A DNA stretch of 64,000 bases from Acanthosoma haemorrhoidale (taxonomy: Eukaryota > Arthropoda > Insecta > Hemiptera > Acanthosomatidae): NCBI GenBank assembly GCA_930367205.1, contig OV884011.1:48187754-48251753 (forward strand). The letters are read 5' to 3'. The position numbers were made by a program, and so were the translations under genes. Positions 34,446 through 46,514 of this stretch are shown in pieces; within the stretch, counting starts at the first letter, position 1; every line of letters begins with the position of its first letter. The notes beneath the pieces were generated by a model. That model saw only the letters and a list, made by a program, of their open reading frames with translations. It had not been told where the DNA came from and made no database searches.

Positions 34446-36575
34446 CTGAAAAGTCAAGATTAATTTAAGTAATACTTTATTGAGATAATTGAATAAGACC
34501 TAATCGACTATTGCCTCATAGTATAATACCATAACATGCCTTTTTAATGACTGAATTCTATAATAAATATTTACAGTAACAATAAGTCCACAGATATTTA
34601 TTTTACAGGGTAGAGTGGAAGGTTGAGAAAATATATGTTCATAATTTTTGTTGACTAATTAATACGTTCTATATCTATTTTCTTAACAATTTATCATTTT
34701 AAAAAAAATGACTAAACGTTAGGGCTAGAATTTTATTTTTTTTCATAAAATCTAAAGGATTTTTTTAACAACTTCATGATATTATTTAATAAAGTAGCTA
34801 TTAAATACAATGTAAGGCCTAAATAAATTGTAAAACGTGAGTCAATGAGAAATTGAGTTGTTATTTTGTTTTCTACAATACTTTAATTATGCCAGATCCA
34901 TTTTATATTATTGACGTAATTTTGAGTTGTAGTATTTGTAGCTACCTACAAGCATTATTTAACACCATGCGAATTTAACTATTAAAGGTCTAATAAAGAA
35001 TTGTAAGTAAATCCTTACGTTCATTTCAGGTTAACCTCTGCCCCAAGTTCCTTCATAAAAAGTAACAAAAAGTTTAGTAGCTTGGGAATGTATAGGGGGC
35101 TCGGGATTGCTTAGCCCTGGCATCTACGACTGCTCTCGCCGACCCCTGGAGAGCCGATAGAGCGATGTACGGATAACAACATCTGTATTTGGTCATTTAT
35201 TACTTATTGCCAGTTCTTAGTTGCTCTTATATCTCTTGAGCCAATACGGTACAAAAGAGCAAATAAGGGTAGCACGATAAATAAATAAAATAAAAATAAC
35301 CTGTACATTTAGTTACTCAGTCTGACCAACACGATAGGTTCAATTCTTCCACAAACAAACTCCTGCTAAAGTCTAATCGACCTTTCAGTCTACTCTGCGA
35401 ATAATCCCTTCTGACACTGATACCCTTGTTCGCCTTACCCATCATCCATTGCAGCAGTAATTTAGGTAATCTAAATTTATTCATTCTACTCATGGCACGA
35501 TTCTTCAAGCTCGAATGAGCTATTTTTTACCCCATAAAATCCGTTTCAACTGAAAGGATCTGTCTTGTAGCATTGGTAAATCATCTAATTAAGAATACTT
35601 TTAGTTTTTTGATGTGGATTTGTTTCCGTTTTCTCAAAAAAAAAAAAAATGCGGGAAGCAAGTATGGACTGAATGAAATATTAATAACTAACACAATCTT
35701 AGCTATACTAGGAACTCACGATTCCTTATTCGATCCATAGACCAAACTTGGAAAATGTCCTGGTTGTACTAATGACTCATTTCAGACGGATAAATATGAG
35801 ACAGTCAGGGGAATCATGACTTCCTTTCACTTCGAGACGGTTTGTACTCTTCTCGTTTTGTTTGTTACAAATTATATTGCAATCAAAAGAACGAAATAGC
35901 CACCAGTACTGAAAGCGTGATCAATCTTTGCATCGATTGACATTAATTTCAAGTCGGTTTCGTGATCGATGTTCAAACAGAAATTGTTGTTTTTTTTTTA
36001 ACATCAGGAATCCTTATTATATGTTCTTCATGCGGTTTAAATATTTGATTAATCTATAATTTTGTTTATCAGTCACAAAGTCTACGGGGATAATTCAAAA
36101 TAAATAATATTTAAAATCATAATAAAATATTACGTGTAGATGGTTTTGATATCATTCCTCCTAGCCACGGTCTTGGGACTTCAGTGGGCAATATTTTCAT
36201 AACGTAATTAAAATATTTGCGAACCGAAGCCTTAACGATGCCCTTAACTTTAAGCCTTCATCTTAATATTGTATTTTCAACTTCAGTTCATCTCATATAA
36301 GTGCCTGATGCAGACGTACACTTGCAGATAGCTCAACAAAAGGATTTCTCAAATCAAAATTCAACTAATTATGACCTCTTGTAATGAGATTTCAATAGAC
36401 ATAGATTTCACAAATATTCCAATAAATAAACTTTTGGGATACAATAATAATCGTGCTCTTCACGTCGTTTGAGGATATCTAGGTTTTTGTTCGTGAATAA
36501 TTTATCTGTTTACATTTTCAGTTTCAAGTTGGTTTAAGGCCACTGATATGTTGGTCAAATATTTGGAATCAAACC
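34446..36575. other. AT-rich intergenic DNA, nothing recognised
   Basis: A small GC-richer patch lies at 35030-35180. The 63-codon minus-strand open frame at 35317-35508 is unassigned. Confidence 0.4.
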
Positions 36576-36965
36576 ATTAAACAGCCAGCGATCCTAGGTA
36601 GCCCTGAGAAGCAGTAAGAAAGAGGCCGCTGCGACAGACAGACTAACAAATGAATCTGAATCAATAAGAGGGTCATTAGCGACTCGCCACTAGAAGGCCT
36701 TTAGCCATAATTATACATCTTAGTCTTTTTGTATTTATTGTTTATCGAAGTCGGCAGCCTTTGACTGAGCCGTCATCAGAGGGCATCAATTATCAGAGGT
36801 GGCTAACTCTCATCAATCATCAGAGTCTCTTCGGCTTCTGATCGCCAGGCCGGTGGCACGGTTCTTGTACTGGGACTCTTTTCAGCCGGCTGCTCAACAA
36901 ATGGCTGCTAGCGATGTGCACATCACACACCTGTAGGCCTTTTATAAGGGAGTCCGAAGTGTATT
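36576..36965. other. GC-richer non-coding island 9
   Basis: Contains a near-repeat pair, CATCAATTATCAGAGG and CATCAATCATCAGAGTC (about 36784 and 36812), resembling PBC/Hox-type sites, plus GGGTCATTAGCGACTCG. No coding signal. Confidence 0.3.
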
Positions 36966-37399
36966 CATCCAATGAAATTTCAAATAACTCACGTTGCATT
37001 TAATGCAATCTTTTATAAATAAAAAATAACTAAAAATGTAACCAAATTATATTTCTTGTCACATTCTTGGTTTTAGTCTAGACCTAGTTATGGTAGTAAT
37101 TTAGCCTAGTTAATAAGAGCAAAAAATGCATATGTAAGTATTGTCTATAAATAGCAAAAAGTACCACACCCTCTTAGCATATTATTAGGATGTATACAAG
37201 ATAGTAATGTGCCCCTCTACATGGCACTGGGTTAAAAGATTTGACACTGGTCATACCTCCTTGGAAACTTGGACCCTGTGGAAAGACTAACAGAAGCAAC
37301 AGACAGGCCCACATGAACTCACGCCACTGCAATCCGTTAGGAGGTTGTAAACTCTTGAAAATCTTTTCAAAAACCCTTCTGATTAAGGAGTTTTCCTGA
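36966..37399. other. Intergenic DNA, nothing recognised
   Basis: AT-rich, then mixed. It may include the eroded 5' part of the transposase remnant that follows. Confidence 0.3.
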
Positions 37400-37860
37400 A
37401 TCAGAATGCGTATGAAATGGCAAAGTCGCGGTCAAATGGCTTTTCCATTTAAAGCTAAGGGGCATTTCAAAAATGTCCACGTTTTATAACAAGCAGTTAC
37501 TCCCGTAAATAACGAGATTTGTTCTATCAACGCTGAACATTAAACTGCAAACAGTTAGAAAGAATGTACGTGAAATGGTAGTACTGTTCTAGAATGATAA
37601 CGCTCAGCCGTACTTCCTGTTAAACCAAAGAAAAGTTGGAACATATATATGGAATATGGAAACACCATATAGTCCAGATCATCAATTGCTTATACCCATG
37701 CCTACTTTCTTCAAGAGGATAAATTTGATCATTTATCAGATGTAGAAATTTTTCAAAGTCAAAAGTTTGAAATATTTTTAAAAAAGCAGAAGTTATTGTA
37801 CTTTAGGGAGAGTCTTTCTGGATCTGAATTACACTGCGTATGTTTTGGCTGAGACAATCA
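37400..37860 (+). pseudogene. Eroded mariner-type transposase, C-terminal half
   Basis: The clearest match is at about 37520-37690. STLNIKLQTVRKNV and then VLF-NDNAQPYF (stop in place of one residue) correspond to the segment around the second catalytic aspartate (HDNA box) of mariner transposases. WNMETPYSPD follows, corresponding to the WE-HPPYSPD block. Further downstream, VEIFQSQKFEIFLKKQK fits the C-terminal region weakly. Several stops and frame changes are present and no terminal inverted repeats were found. The aspartate of the NDNA box is retained, but the gene is dead. Confidence 0.55.
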
Positions 37861-38080
37861 GAAGTTTGCGATACAAAATTAAACTTGATAAATTTTGTCA
37901 TTGCTCAGAAGCTATTGAACATATCAAGTTCCGTTCTTCCCTGTAGTTAAGGATGCAATTAAAAATAAGATAAATCAGAATAAATTTTGGATTTTAGTAA
38001 GGAGCTTGATAGTCTGCTCAGTACACGAACAGCTTTAAGAAGAAGGAAGAGAATGCAGAAGATACAAAGTGAAGAAGACT
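37861..38080. other. Intergenic spacer
   Basis: Nothing recognised. Confidence 0.3.
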
Positions 38081-38420
38081 AAAAAGCGGAGAGGTGGCAT
38101 ACATAAGCTGTCCTATCACGTTCCGTATGAGAGAGGAAGATCTAACAGAGCTGTGAGGAGGTAAAATGAGTTTGCCCCACCCCCACCCCCTAATAACCCG
38201 GGGGCGGCAGAGACAGAAAAGTAATCTGGCTTATGGTGGGGCCATGCATGCAAAGCAGCCTTCAGCCTTTCTAACTTGACAATTATATTTATTGATCCGT
38301 GAATACATAAGTCCTTTCTCCCTGTCTCTTCTATCTTCTCAGGGCACTTTTATACCTCGCTATATCTGTCGCCTTGCTTGGCGCGCTACACTGCATGTCT
38401 CCTTCCAGTACCAAAGTTAG
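38081..38420. other. GC-richer non-coding island 10
   Basis: C-rich and G-rich words (CCCCACCCCCACCCCC, CCCGGGGGCGG), a TTTATTGATCC homeodomain-like word, and a pyrimidine-rich 3' part. No open frame. Confidence 0.25.
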
Positions 38421-40485
38421 CTCCAAAAAAGGTGATCTAACAGTGTATTTGAAACTAACATGAATTCTACTCCATTTCTAAGTTTTGTAGGTGTTGATTC
38501 CATCCAATACACAACACACTAAAGGCAATAAGAATACCACAATCTTTCTATCCCACACATAAAAGAGAAGTAGTACCGGACTGTGATTTTGTGCAAAATT
38601 ATTTGAGGTTCATTTTTGATCACATACTTTCTGACATTATATCTTAGCCTATTTTTTTTTTTAATATTATTAGAAACTGACAGATCAAATACATCATGTT
38701 TACGCTTCTGTAGAACACAAATAGTAATGATGATCGAATCATCACGGACATTTTAGAAAGCAGAACCTTTCACTTTGGACATAATTTTCATAAGTTCAAG
38801 ATAAACAATAAATCAGTGAATTCAGAGTGACACCTTTCCAAAATAGCAAGTAAGATTTATTGTTGGGCTCTGCTAACATTGTTTATCTACAAACGTATTC
38901 TTCTACCTAATGTGCAATCTTCCATCAATGCTTCTCTTAGCTCCATATAGTCACAGTTGATTACTGAGAAGGTGAAATACTCAATTTTTCACTTTCCACG
39001 CTTCTACGGAAAACACCTCCAATATTTTCTTGAAGAGCAATCGACTGCGGAGACCCTTCGAAACACACCCCTGCTGGCCTGAAAGAAAACTGGGAAGCAG
39101 AAGTACGTTTGTGGCAAGTATCTTGCAGGAACTGGCGCACCTAGAAAAGGAGTCCGGGATGTAGCGTCAGGCTTATATTTAGTTATCGCACTGCGGTGTA
39201 GCAGTTTAATACGATATTCTTTCAGTTCTATGAGGTCATAATAAAACCCCTAGGAACGGAATTTATAGAGGGAAATCAAACATTTAAAAGGCGTTATTCG
39301 ATGAAAGCCTTCTAGCTAATTATAAAAAAAGATGAGACTGGTCTAATGGGAAACAAGTTATCCTTAGTGTATATCAATTTTGCATCTTCAAATTGTATAC
39401 ACTTTCCTTCAAGATTAAACTTCCACATGAAATTATATTATTGAGGACGTATTTTACTGTTTCTTGTATTAATTGCGTGCTAACATTTAGGAAACCGCAC
39501 TCTCCTATGTTAAAGAGAACCCAAATAACATAAATCTCTAGAGGATTTGCAAATTACTATATAACGTAGCAATGGCCTACCACCGAAATATGGAAAGACA
39601 AAATGAATGATAATGGGCCCTGGGGTTGTAGGCTCATTACTCACATTTAGTAATCCCAGTGCAAATGAACAGCGGGGCAATTTGTCTGCTCGTGTAATCC
39701 CGTTCGTAGGACCATATGTGGGGGTGTGGCGACCCATGAGCCCCGCAACAATGGCCCACAGTCAGCAGATACTTTTGCTTGTAGGGTTTATAGACTATTT
39801 CCGTTACAAAAGGGTTGGAGAATAAGGCTGATGTCATGGGGTAAAATGCTACGTTAATGACATACTCCACAAATAAAATTCTCCTATTAAATAAATTCTT
39901 CTAATAACAATAAATCCACTGCATGTAACTAAACCATGAACCATCTGAGTGTGAACTGTTTACAAATGCATCCTGTAACTTACTTTTGTGTCGATAAGAG
40001 CCACTCTGTCTATGTAGTCATTTTTGAATGATATCGCTATTCCACAAAACATTGTTCTACAAAATAGTATGAAAATGCGTTAATATTATTATCTTTCCAC
40101 ATGTTATTTTGTTTTTTTAATAACTTTTTCGATGGTATTACATCAGGTAGAAAGATGGGTAACCATTTCAAACCGGAAGGCTGCATTTAACAACAAACTT
40201 CAATTTGACGCAAATCAAGACCATATAATAACCCTGTAGGCCTCATGCCCTTTCAATCATTCCTTACAGCCAATCACTCCTCACACCTAGTTCTTGGTTG
40301 GAATCTTGTGTTATATAATGCAATAGACATTTTTTGAGCATGCAATGTTGAGGGTTTGGGAGATGATAAAAGGTGTACAGTTGTTGCTCAGTATGAACAA
40401 AGTATATCAACAAATTCAGATAGGGGCCTAATTGAAGATGTACGTTGACTTGTAAACGTGCCCCTATTTTTCTAAGGAATAACGT
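38421..40485. other. AT-rich intergenic DNA, nothing recognised
   Basis: At 39600-39790 a less AT-rich patch holds overlapping open frames of 72-77 codons on both strands. None is recognisable. Confidence 0.4.
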
Positions 40486-40862
40486 GTATCAACCAGTCAA
40501 GCGTGCCCTGTCAGAAAGTTGAGGGGAAAAAACTCACTCCCTTGAGAAGCCGTCAAATTTCCACCCCGAAAGACAGACAGGCCCTGTCAATACCCCTCCA
40601 CACCATCCCCTCTCACGCCCACTACAAGTACAGCACAAACAGCACAACAACAGGTGGCCGCTAATACAACTTGTTGATAAGAGTTATTAAGAGGCACGTG
40701 ACCACGGCAGGGTCCCCGGGGTCCGAACCCAATCAGAACCCTCAGGGGGCCCACTTAAGGGCTGGGGTACATTAGGGGCACCTACCCCTTCGGCTAACTG
40801 TTTGTCAATCGGGGGTCGATACTCTCAGTTAGAGTGGGTGTGGATCTCTCATGAGTAGGTCT
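40486..40862. other. GC-richer non-coding island 11
   Basis: The composition rises strongly in its centre (GGCAGGGTCCCCGGGGTCCG and GGGGGCCC). Contains an E-box (CACGTG at 40695-40700) and CTTGTTGATAAGAG. On the minus strand GGGTTCGGACC resembles a pol III B box imperfectly, but no tRNA fold was found around it. Confidence 0.3.
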
Positions 40863-41847
40863 GGTGAAGCAATTTAGTAGATGTAGAACCACTACCATCA
40901 CTGTGTATTGGCTTAAGTGCTTCAAGTTGATTGATACAGGAACCCGTATTAACATATGATAAATCAAATATCTTTGTGTTTACATGAAACAATGGAAACT
41001 GCGCATACCCTACAAACCACAAGTCACCTTCTCGTGTATACAAAATTTATCCCGTCTAAAACAATACTCAAACTAATCCCCTTACGCATGCTTCTCCTGT
41101 TTGGCTATCCGCATCTGAAACACTAATAACCAAACTACAAAATCTCAAAATAAATTCCTCTGTACCGTCAAAAAAGTGGCTGGGGTTCTCCAATATTCAC
41201 CAACAATTAAATGTCTCGTTGATTAATTATTTTAGAACGAAGTTGACTTGAATCCACATGTATATCTAGCAAATGTCTGTGGTTGTGATTCCTGTAACTG
41301 AGACAGGTCCACACAGTGTCATCACCACAAACTCGGTACATTGTTGCTGCAAACCTGTTATAAAATAGTATTACTTTCATCAATGAGGGAAATCGTAAAA
41401 TTATGTTGGTTTCATTTCTATTGAGGCCAAGGTATTATATAGGCCTCATAAAACGATAAAGGAAACCACTGCTAGTGCCAAGATTGTCTCATGGATTTAA
41501 GAAGAAATTTGGAGATCTCTATTTGCAGAACATGAAAATCTATTTAATCTATTTTTGTGTGGTCTTTCGGGTAATGAGAGTCGAACTTAAAACAATCGCT
41601 TGCACAAATCCTAGTTATTATCAATTTAAAAACGTTTAAGTCTATAAGATAGCTCAAAAATAAATAAATAATATAATTATTTTAATTTAAAACAGGGATG
41701 GGTGTTGGGCCACCCTAGTTGGCAGCATCATTAGCACTTGAGATTGGCAGCATAAGCAGTTCCACACCCTAGTGTTTATAAACAAATATAACAGTTTGTG
41801 GGCAGAAATTGTCGTCGATGAATGCAGACTAGACTACAAGCAGTCAA
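40863..41847. other. AT-rich intergenic DNA, nothing recognised
   Basis: Only a 64-codon minus-strand open frame, unassigned. The stretch ends at the TA preceding the mariner terminus. Confidence 0.4.
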
Positions 41848-42034
41848 TATTCGAGGTTTGATAAAAAAGTAACAAGAATTTGAAATTTCGCGGGCGTTAT
41901 GATTTTGATGGTAAACACTTTTTTTTATCATATTGGTACACATGGTCTCTAAAATACGTTGAAATTTGCAGCTGTTTTCAATGTTTACTTTTTTATTATC
42001 AGTCGCTAAGGTCATGCGTGTTTTGGTGTTCTCG

Positions 42035-43065
42035 GTCATTTTCAGTTTTAAAAAAAATTGTTCAAAGAATTTGTATTAAATGTTCTCAAAAAAATTAAAT
42101 AAAGTGCAGGAGAGTTTTTGAAGTGTTGACCGTGGCTTTTAGTGAGCTAGAGTTTGAGTGGTGTGGACGTTTCAACGAGGGCCGTGAAGACGATGAAGAT
42201 AATGATCGCGATGTGCGCCCTAATACTTCAATAAACGACAACAACATCGAAGAAGTTAAGAAAATGATTCTTGACCACAGAATTAATCTCAAAGTTTTCC
42301 ATGCTTTTCTAAACTCTCTCGTTATATTTAGCTCCAAGAGCGCCTGTTGACGTGGTATAGATGATTACAAAGTTGTGTATTAAGAAAAATACTTTTTTAT
42401 TCAGTAGTTTTTACTTCACAATTGCACGAACTCAAAAGTTTTTTATTAGAGATTAGAGAGGTCGCCGATGAAGTTAATATATCATTTAGATAATGCCAAG
42501 TAACTTTTTTCCGAAGTTTTGGACATAAAACAATGTGACGTGGCAGCAAATCGTTCCAAAATTGTTGAATTTCGTCCAAACAAAACATCGCGTAGATATC
42601 GCCAAAGAATTGCTAAAAGAAGTAACCAACAATCCAGAGTTTGTTAAATGCATCATAACAGGTGACAAAACATGGGTGTATGGTTATGACGTGGAAACCA
42701 AGGCACAATCAGCAAACAAAAAATTCGACAAGTTCGATCAAAAGTTAAGGTTCTTCTCAATGTTTTTTTTTTTTTTCGAGTTCAAAGGCATAGTGCATGA
42801 GTTCCTGCCAGAAGATCGTACGGACAATGAAGTATATTACTTGGATGTAATGTGCCGTTTACGTGAAGCGATCCGAAGAAAACCGGAATTGTGGCAAAAC
42901 AATTTGTGCTAATTGCATCGCAATAACGCTCAGTGTTACCTCGGACACTGTATTCGCAGGTCATGCCTCCCTGCGTATTTTTTTTGTTACCGAAGTTGAA
43001 AAAAAACCTTGAAAGGACGACGTTTTGACACCATTGATGGGATAAAAGAAGAAATAGTACACCTC
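42035..43065 (+). pseudogene. Mariner transposase pseudogene
   Basis: Blocks in order: FSVLKKIVQRICIK (start, about 42041); MLTVAFSELEFEW and GRFNEGREDDEDN (helix-turn-helix, 42123 on); TSINDNNIEEVKKMILD; an interruption; EVADEVNISF (about 42450); VPKLLNFVQTKHRVDIAKELL (42550 on); and CIITGDKTWVYGYDVETKA, with the first catalytic aspartate present. Next is VHEFLPEDRTDNEVYY with LDVMCRLREAIRR. The second catalytic box reads HRNNAQ instead of the usual HHDNAP, so that aspartate is lost. PKLKKTLKGRRFDTIDGIKEE is the last recognisable block. Stops, frame changes and a poly(T) expansion near 42765 also inactivate it. Confidence 0.9.
42289..42448. other. Insertion inside the mariner transposase
   Basis: The translation breaks after DHRI (42279-42290) and resumes at IREVADEVNISF near 42450. 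In intact mariners these blocks are adjacent. About 160 bp of AT-rich unrelated sequence therefore lies between them. No terminal repeats or duplication were clear, so it may be a small insertion or a complex local mutation. Confidence 0.5.
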
Positions 43066-43120
43066 CAAGAAATATTCACTAGTTGCTATTGTCTCAATGG
43101 TAGACAACTCTTGGGAGCTA

Positions 43121-43996
43121 TGTAGCGACCGCTAACTACATAAGAGAAATCACCCTATACTCTATTGAATATATATTATAAACAAATGCAAATAACATTA
43201 CCAAAATAAAAATAATTGTAAATATGGTAAACAATAAAACATGCTGCCAGGGCCAATTAGTTATATGAGCTGGGACATTAGCTGTCAGTCAGGTATAAGG
43301 CCCCAACCACCGGCAGACCCTTTCAGGCTCTGTCAGGCTCTGTCAGGGAACAAAAGAAAGCCACATCATTGGCCGCAACAACGGCGATGCTTATTGGCTG
43401 CGGGCAAGGCTAGCTGGGTATTTAAGCCGGCGATTTGGGTCCTGTAAATCATTCTCCTGTCAACTACCAGCCCGTGGCTCCAGCTTGAAACTCTGAAACT
43501 TGACTGCTTCTTATGGAAATCCTATGCATCTCGCTCTCCTCACCTCGCTACGTTTTAGTCCGGCGTTGTCAGACCCCACACCTTCCTAGCGGGAATCTCT
43601 GCCTTCGTCTCGCTAAATCTAGCACCTCCTTGGGAGCGACCTCTCCCTAGTGGATAACTGTTGTCATGGCCCTGCAAACTTACCAAGCAGTATCTCCCGT
43701 GACAATTCAGTCTGCCTCTCTCCGGTTCACACTCGCCTTTGGGATCCGGACGGATTTCGCCAACCCTCAGATACCAAGTGTGAATTCGTGGTCATTCCAA
43801 GACCACACAAACTACATACCTACCTACCCTATACCTCTTCTGCTGACCATAGTGCATTGTCGGGGCACATACCTATCAAAAAATGGAGTCAGATAGCAAA
43901 GCCGTCATGAAACGATTGTCCAGGTTATAAACTCAAATACCCTCACTTGTCACCAGGGCTAGGGTGACCAGGCACCCCCCTCGTGACGACCCGACA
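43121..43996 (+). mobile_element. Solo LTR (copy 2) with 5-bp target site duplication
   Basis: Starts TGTAGCGACCGC and ends CGTGACGACCCGACA, flanked by AGCTA at 43116-43120 and 43997-44001. It is the same family as 20226-21096. The first 115 or so bases and the last 430 or so are similar, while the middle differs. TATTTAAG at 43419-43426, about 20 bases before the shared word CCTGTAAATCATTCTC, is a plausible TATA box with the start of R. The middle part contains a short tandem duplication of CAGGCTCTGT near 43323. No internal retrotransposon genes adjoin. It sits at the 3' edge of the mariner remnant. Confidence 0.92.
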
Positions 43997-44001
43997 AGCT
44001 A

Positions 44002-44085
44002 TAAACTTATTAACTGGGATAAGAGAGGACTAAATTAAAAAACGAAATGCAGTGAATCTTTATACATAAATATTGTATTGAATAT
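44002..44085. other. AT-rich spacer
   Basis: Nothing recognised. Confidence 0.3.
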
Positions 44086-44400
44086 GAGTATATATCCTCC
44101 GGGGAACTGACTGAGGATAACGTGATTATCCAGCGCCGAGGTAACTAAACCGTGGACTCCACATATACCCAGTGGATTAGGGACCAGTGCAATTAGGAAG
44201 CAGTGGCCTAGCGGCCTGGATCGAGATCTGAGGTGGGACCACAAAGACTCCGATTCTATTAGCTCTTGGTCTCCGGAATACTGATTGCATACAACGAGCC
44301 CTGTTTGCCCCTCTGTCTCTTTGTGGGCGTTGTCTTAGAGCGGCGGCTGGCTCATGTATTGCAATTTGTATGGGTTTTCCGGAGAACGTGTGAAGCTAGT
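44086..44400. other. GC-richer non-coding island 12
   Basis: Balanced composition containing GATAACGTGATTATCC and GTGCAATTAGG. A 69-codon minus-strand open frame has no domain. Confidence 0.25.
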
Positions 44401-46421
44401 GAACATTTCATTATTTGTGGGTTTCACAACATCTTTGACTAAATCTTAGGGACTCCTCAACCGGACTGTACTTCTGTTTATACCATCTGATGCTCCACCA
44501 TTTTCACTCATTATATCAAAGATTTATTTTCCGACTAAAATCGTTTTATATCAGTTATGATTAAATTGGGTTTTATGAAGTTTATACAAATGAAATTAAG
44601 TTTGTAGAAACAAAGTGAAGAAACAATTCCCACGAACATTTTGGGGATATGTGCGAAAAATCAGACATTATTATTACTTGTTACGTTTTATGTTGCTATT
44701 TCATTATATTCCGAATCGCCTTTTTATGCCAACAAAAAACATATCCTTACAAATAAAATGAAACGTTTACTCATTGAACAGATGTTCAAATAGATATGAT
44801 GATCATAACTGCCTGCACAAGAGCGCAACAACTTATACTACTCAATGGCTTACAAATCTCAAGAAAAGTGCAAATTGTACATTTTATTTCAACGCGATAT
44901 TAGCTATCTCGACTGGCACAGGCTGTTATGAGGAAAAAAAAAACTAAACCAATCATTGAGTCACTCCCCACCAATCATGGGGAATTTATGTAAATTTTTT
45001 ATAAAAAGAAGAAAATGATCCTGAAAACAGTTTTTCTTCTATCTTCAGATATCAAGAAGATTCCTGCAATTCAGAGGAACTATCATTTTTTAAAAATGTA
45101 CATGTAAGACAATCTGTTACAGGACAGAAAACCACTAAAGAGGAAATTTATATCGTTTCGCTTAGTCACTAGCCCGGAACAATGAATAATGGCTCCTTCT
45201 CATGTGAATAGTTACAGAACCCAAATGGAGGACGCTCTACTTTGACCCATCAGAGCACAATAGTATTCTGTCGGTCTGTATGATCTATGACAAGGGGTAA
45301 GGGAAAGTCTACTCCAGTTAGGTAAGTGTTGTGAGAAGCTATACATTTTGGCGTTACCACTTTAAGGACGAACTGACTAGCCACCGTGTTGAGCCTTAGC
45401 CATAAATTAGTAGAGCTCGTACTATAGCTTTTCATCGACTATTTTTCGAAATTGTTTCTTGCCAAAATAACTCATGTTTGTGGCTATTGTTTCATCTATT
45501 TATTTCTTGAGCTCATTTCTTCACCCCTAGGGAGAAAAAAGATTTTTTCGTTGAAACGTGGCACGTCTTGGTTCTTACAAACGTCTATTTACGCAAAACT
45601 ATAAAATATTAGTTATGTGCGCAGTATGGTACAATTTGAGAGTTTCCATTTTCCTAACGACTTGCCCTTAATTTATCTAATTCTCATTTAATTACTTACG
45701 CTAGCATTCATATCAAATAGGAGTTGCTATAAAAAGCTCCTTTAAATGGTATTTTTTGTGACATTTTTAAATGTAAATATTACTGAAAACGACACATATT
45801 AGAATTAAATCCATAGCTTTAGGGGTGATGAATGCTGACACTCCTGATGCCAAGTCCAAGTTCAACCCCATTATCCTGGGTGCGAGAAGAGGAGAAAAAT
45901 AAAATACCCTGAATGGCCAATATTGGAGTCATATCTTTACTTTATGGGTTTCATCTGATTGGTGACTGATGGTCCAAAAAACCCCCGGGATAGAGAGCTT
46001 CACTGAGAAGTGGGGTCAATTTAAAGTACTTCAGTGAATTAATTAATTAATTAGATTTGCTGTCATTGAGTTATATTCCAACTTCCTGCAAAATATAATA
46101 GTTTATTTTGTGTTTGGTATCATGCGAGAGCTGATTCCAGTGTGGAGTTTCCCGTTGGTTTAACTCAGCCATATATGCTATTGATATGAGCTAGGCTTTC
46201 ACACATATTCTTCCTACATCTCCATATTTGCCACTCAAAAGCAATTCTCTGAAGCGATAATTTGTCTTTGATATAAAGTTATTTTAGAGAGTTTATTGTA
46301 CGAAAAAGAAATTCTGATACGAAGTCTAATCCGATATTTGATTTTGGTAGGCTGTTCCCTTTTGAAAACTCGGCGCTTTTCTTTACTGCCAACCTCGCAT
46401 AATTACTTAATTCTGCCAGCA
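44401..46421. other. AT-rich intergenic DNA, nothing recognised
   Basis: No gene or repeat family identified. An ATTA tetranucleotide run (AATTAATTAATTAATTAG) occurs near 46036. Confidence 0.4.
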
Positions 46422-46433
46422 ACGGTTTTCTTT

Positions 46434-46502
46434 TTTTTTTTTTTTTTTTCTCTTCTTAGCTCTCAAACTTATAAAAATAGGATGTGGGAAAAATAAAGAA
46501 AA
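46434..46502 (-). mobile_element. Very short retro-insertion sharing its 3' end with 22956-23099
   Basis: ACGGTTTTCTTT (46422-46433) and ATGGTTTTCTTT (46503-46514) form an 11 of 12 target site duplication. Between them lie a T run and then CTTAGCTCTCAAACTTATAA and AATAGGATGTGGGAAAAA, which is the 3'-terminal 40 bp of the other copy. The 5' part is missing. Different truncation points in two copies favour a LINE, or a SINE copied incompletely. Confidence 0.8.
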
Positions 46503-46514
46503 ATGGTTTTCTTT

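Larger units (their letters stand above)
41850..43115 (+). mobile_element. Defective mariner element (irritans-like)
   Basis: A mariner-type terminus, TTCGAGGTTTGATAAAAAAG, begins right after a TA at 41848-41849. A transposase pseudogene follows to about 43065. The 3' terminus is not visible: unrelated sequence reaches the solo LTR that starts at 43121. Sequence beyond that LTR does not obviously continue the mariner, so the 3' end may have been lost before or during LTR insertion. Confidence 0.8.

Noticed and set aside
40690..40760. tRNA-like B box on the minus strand (GGGTTCGGACC)
   Set aside because: The box is imperfect and no A box or cloverleaf could be found around it.
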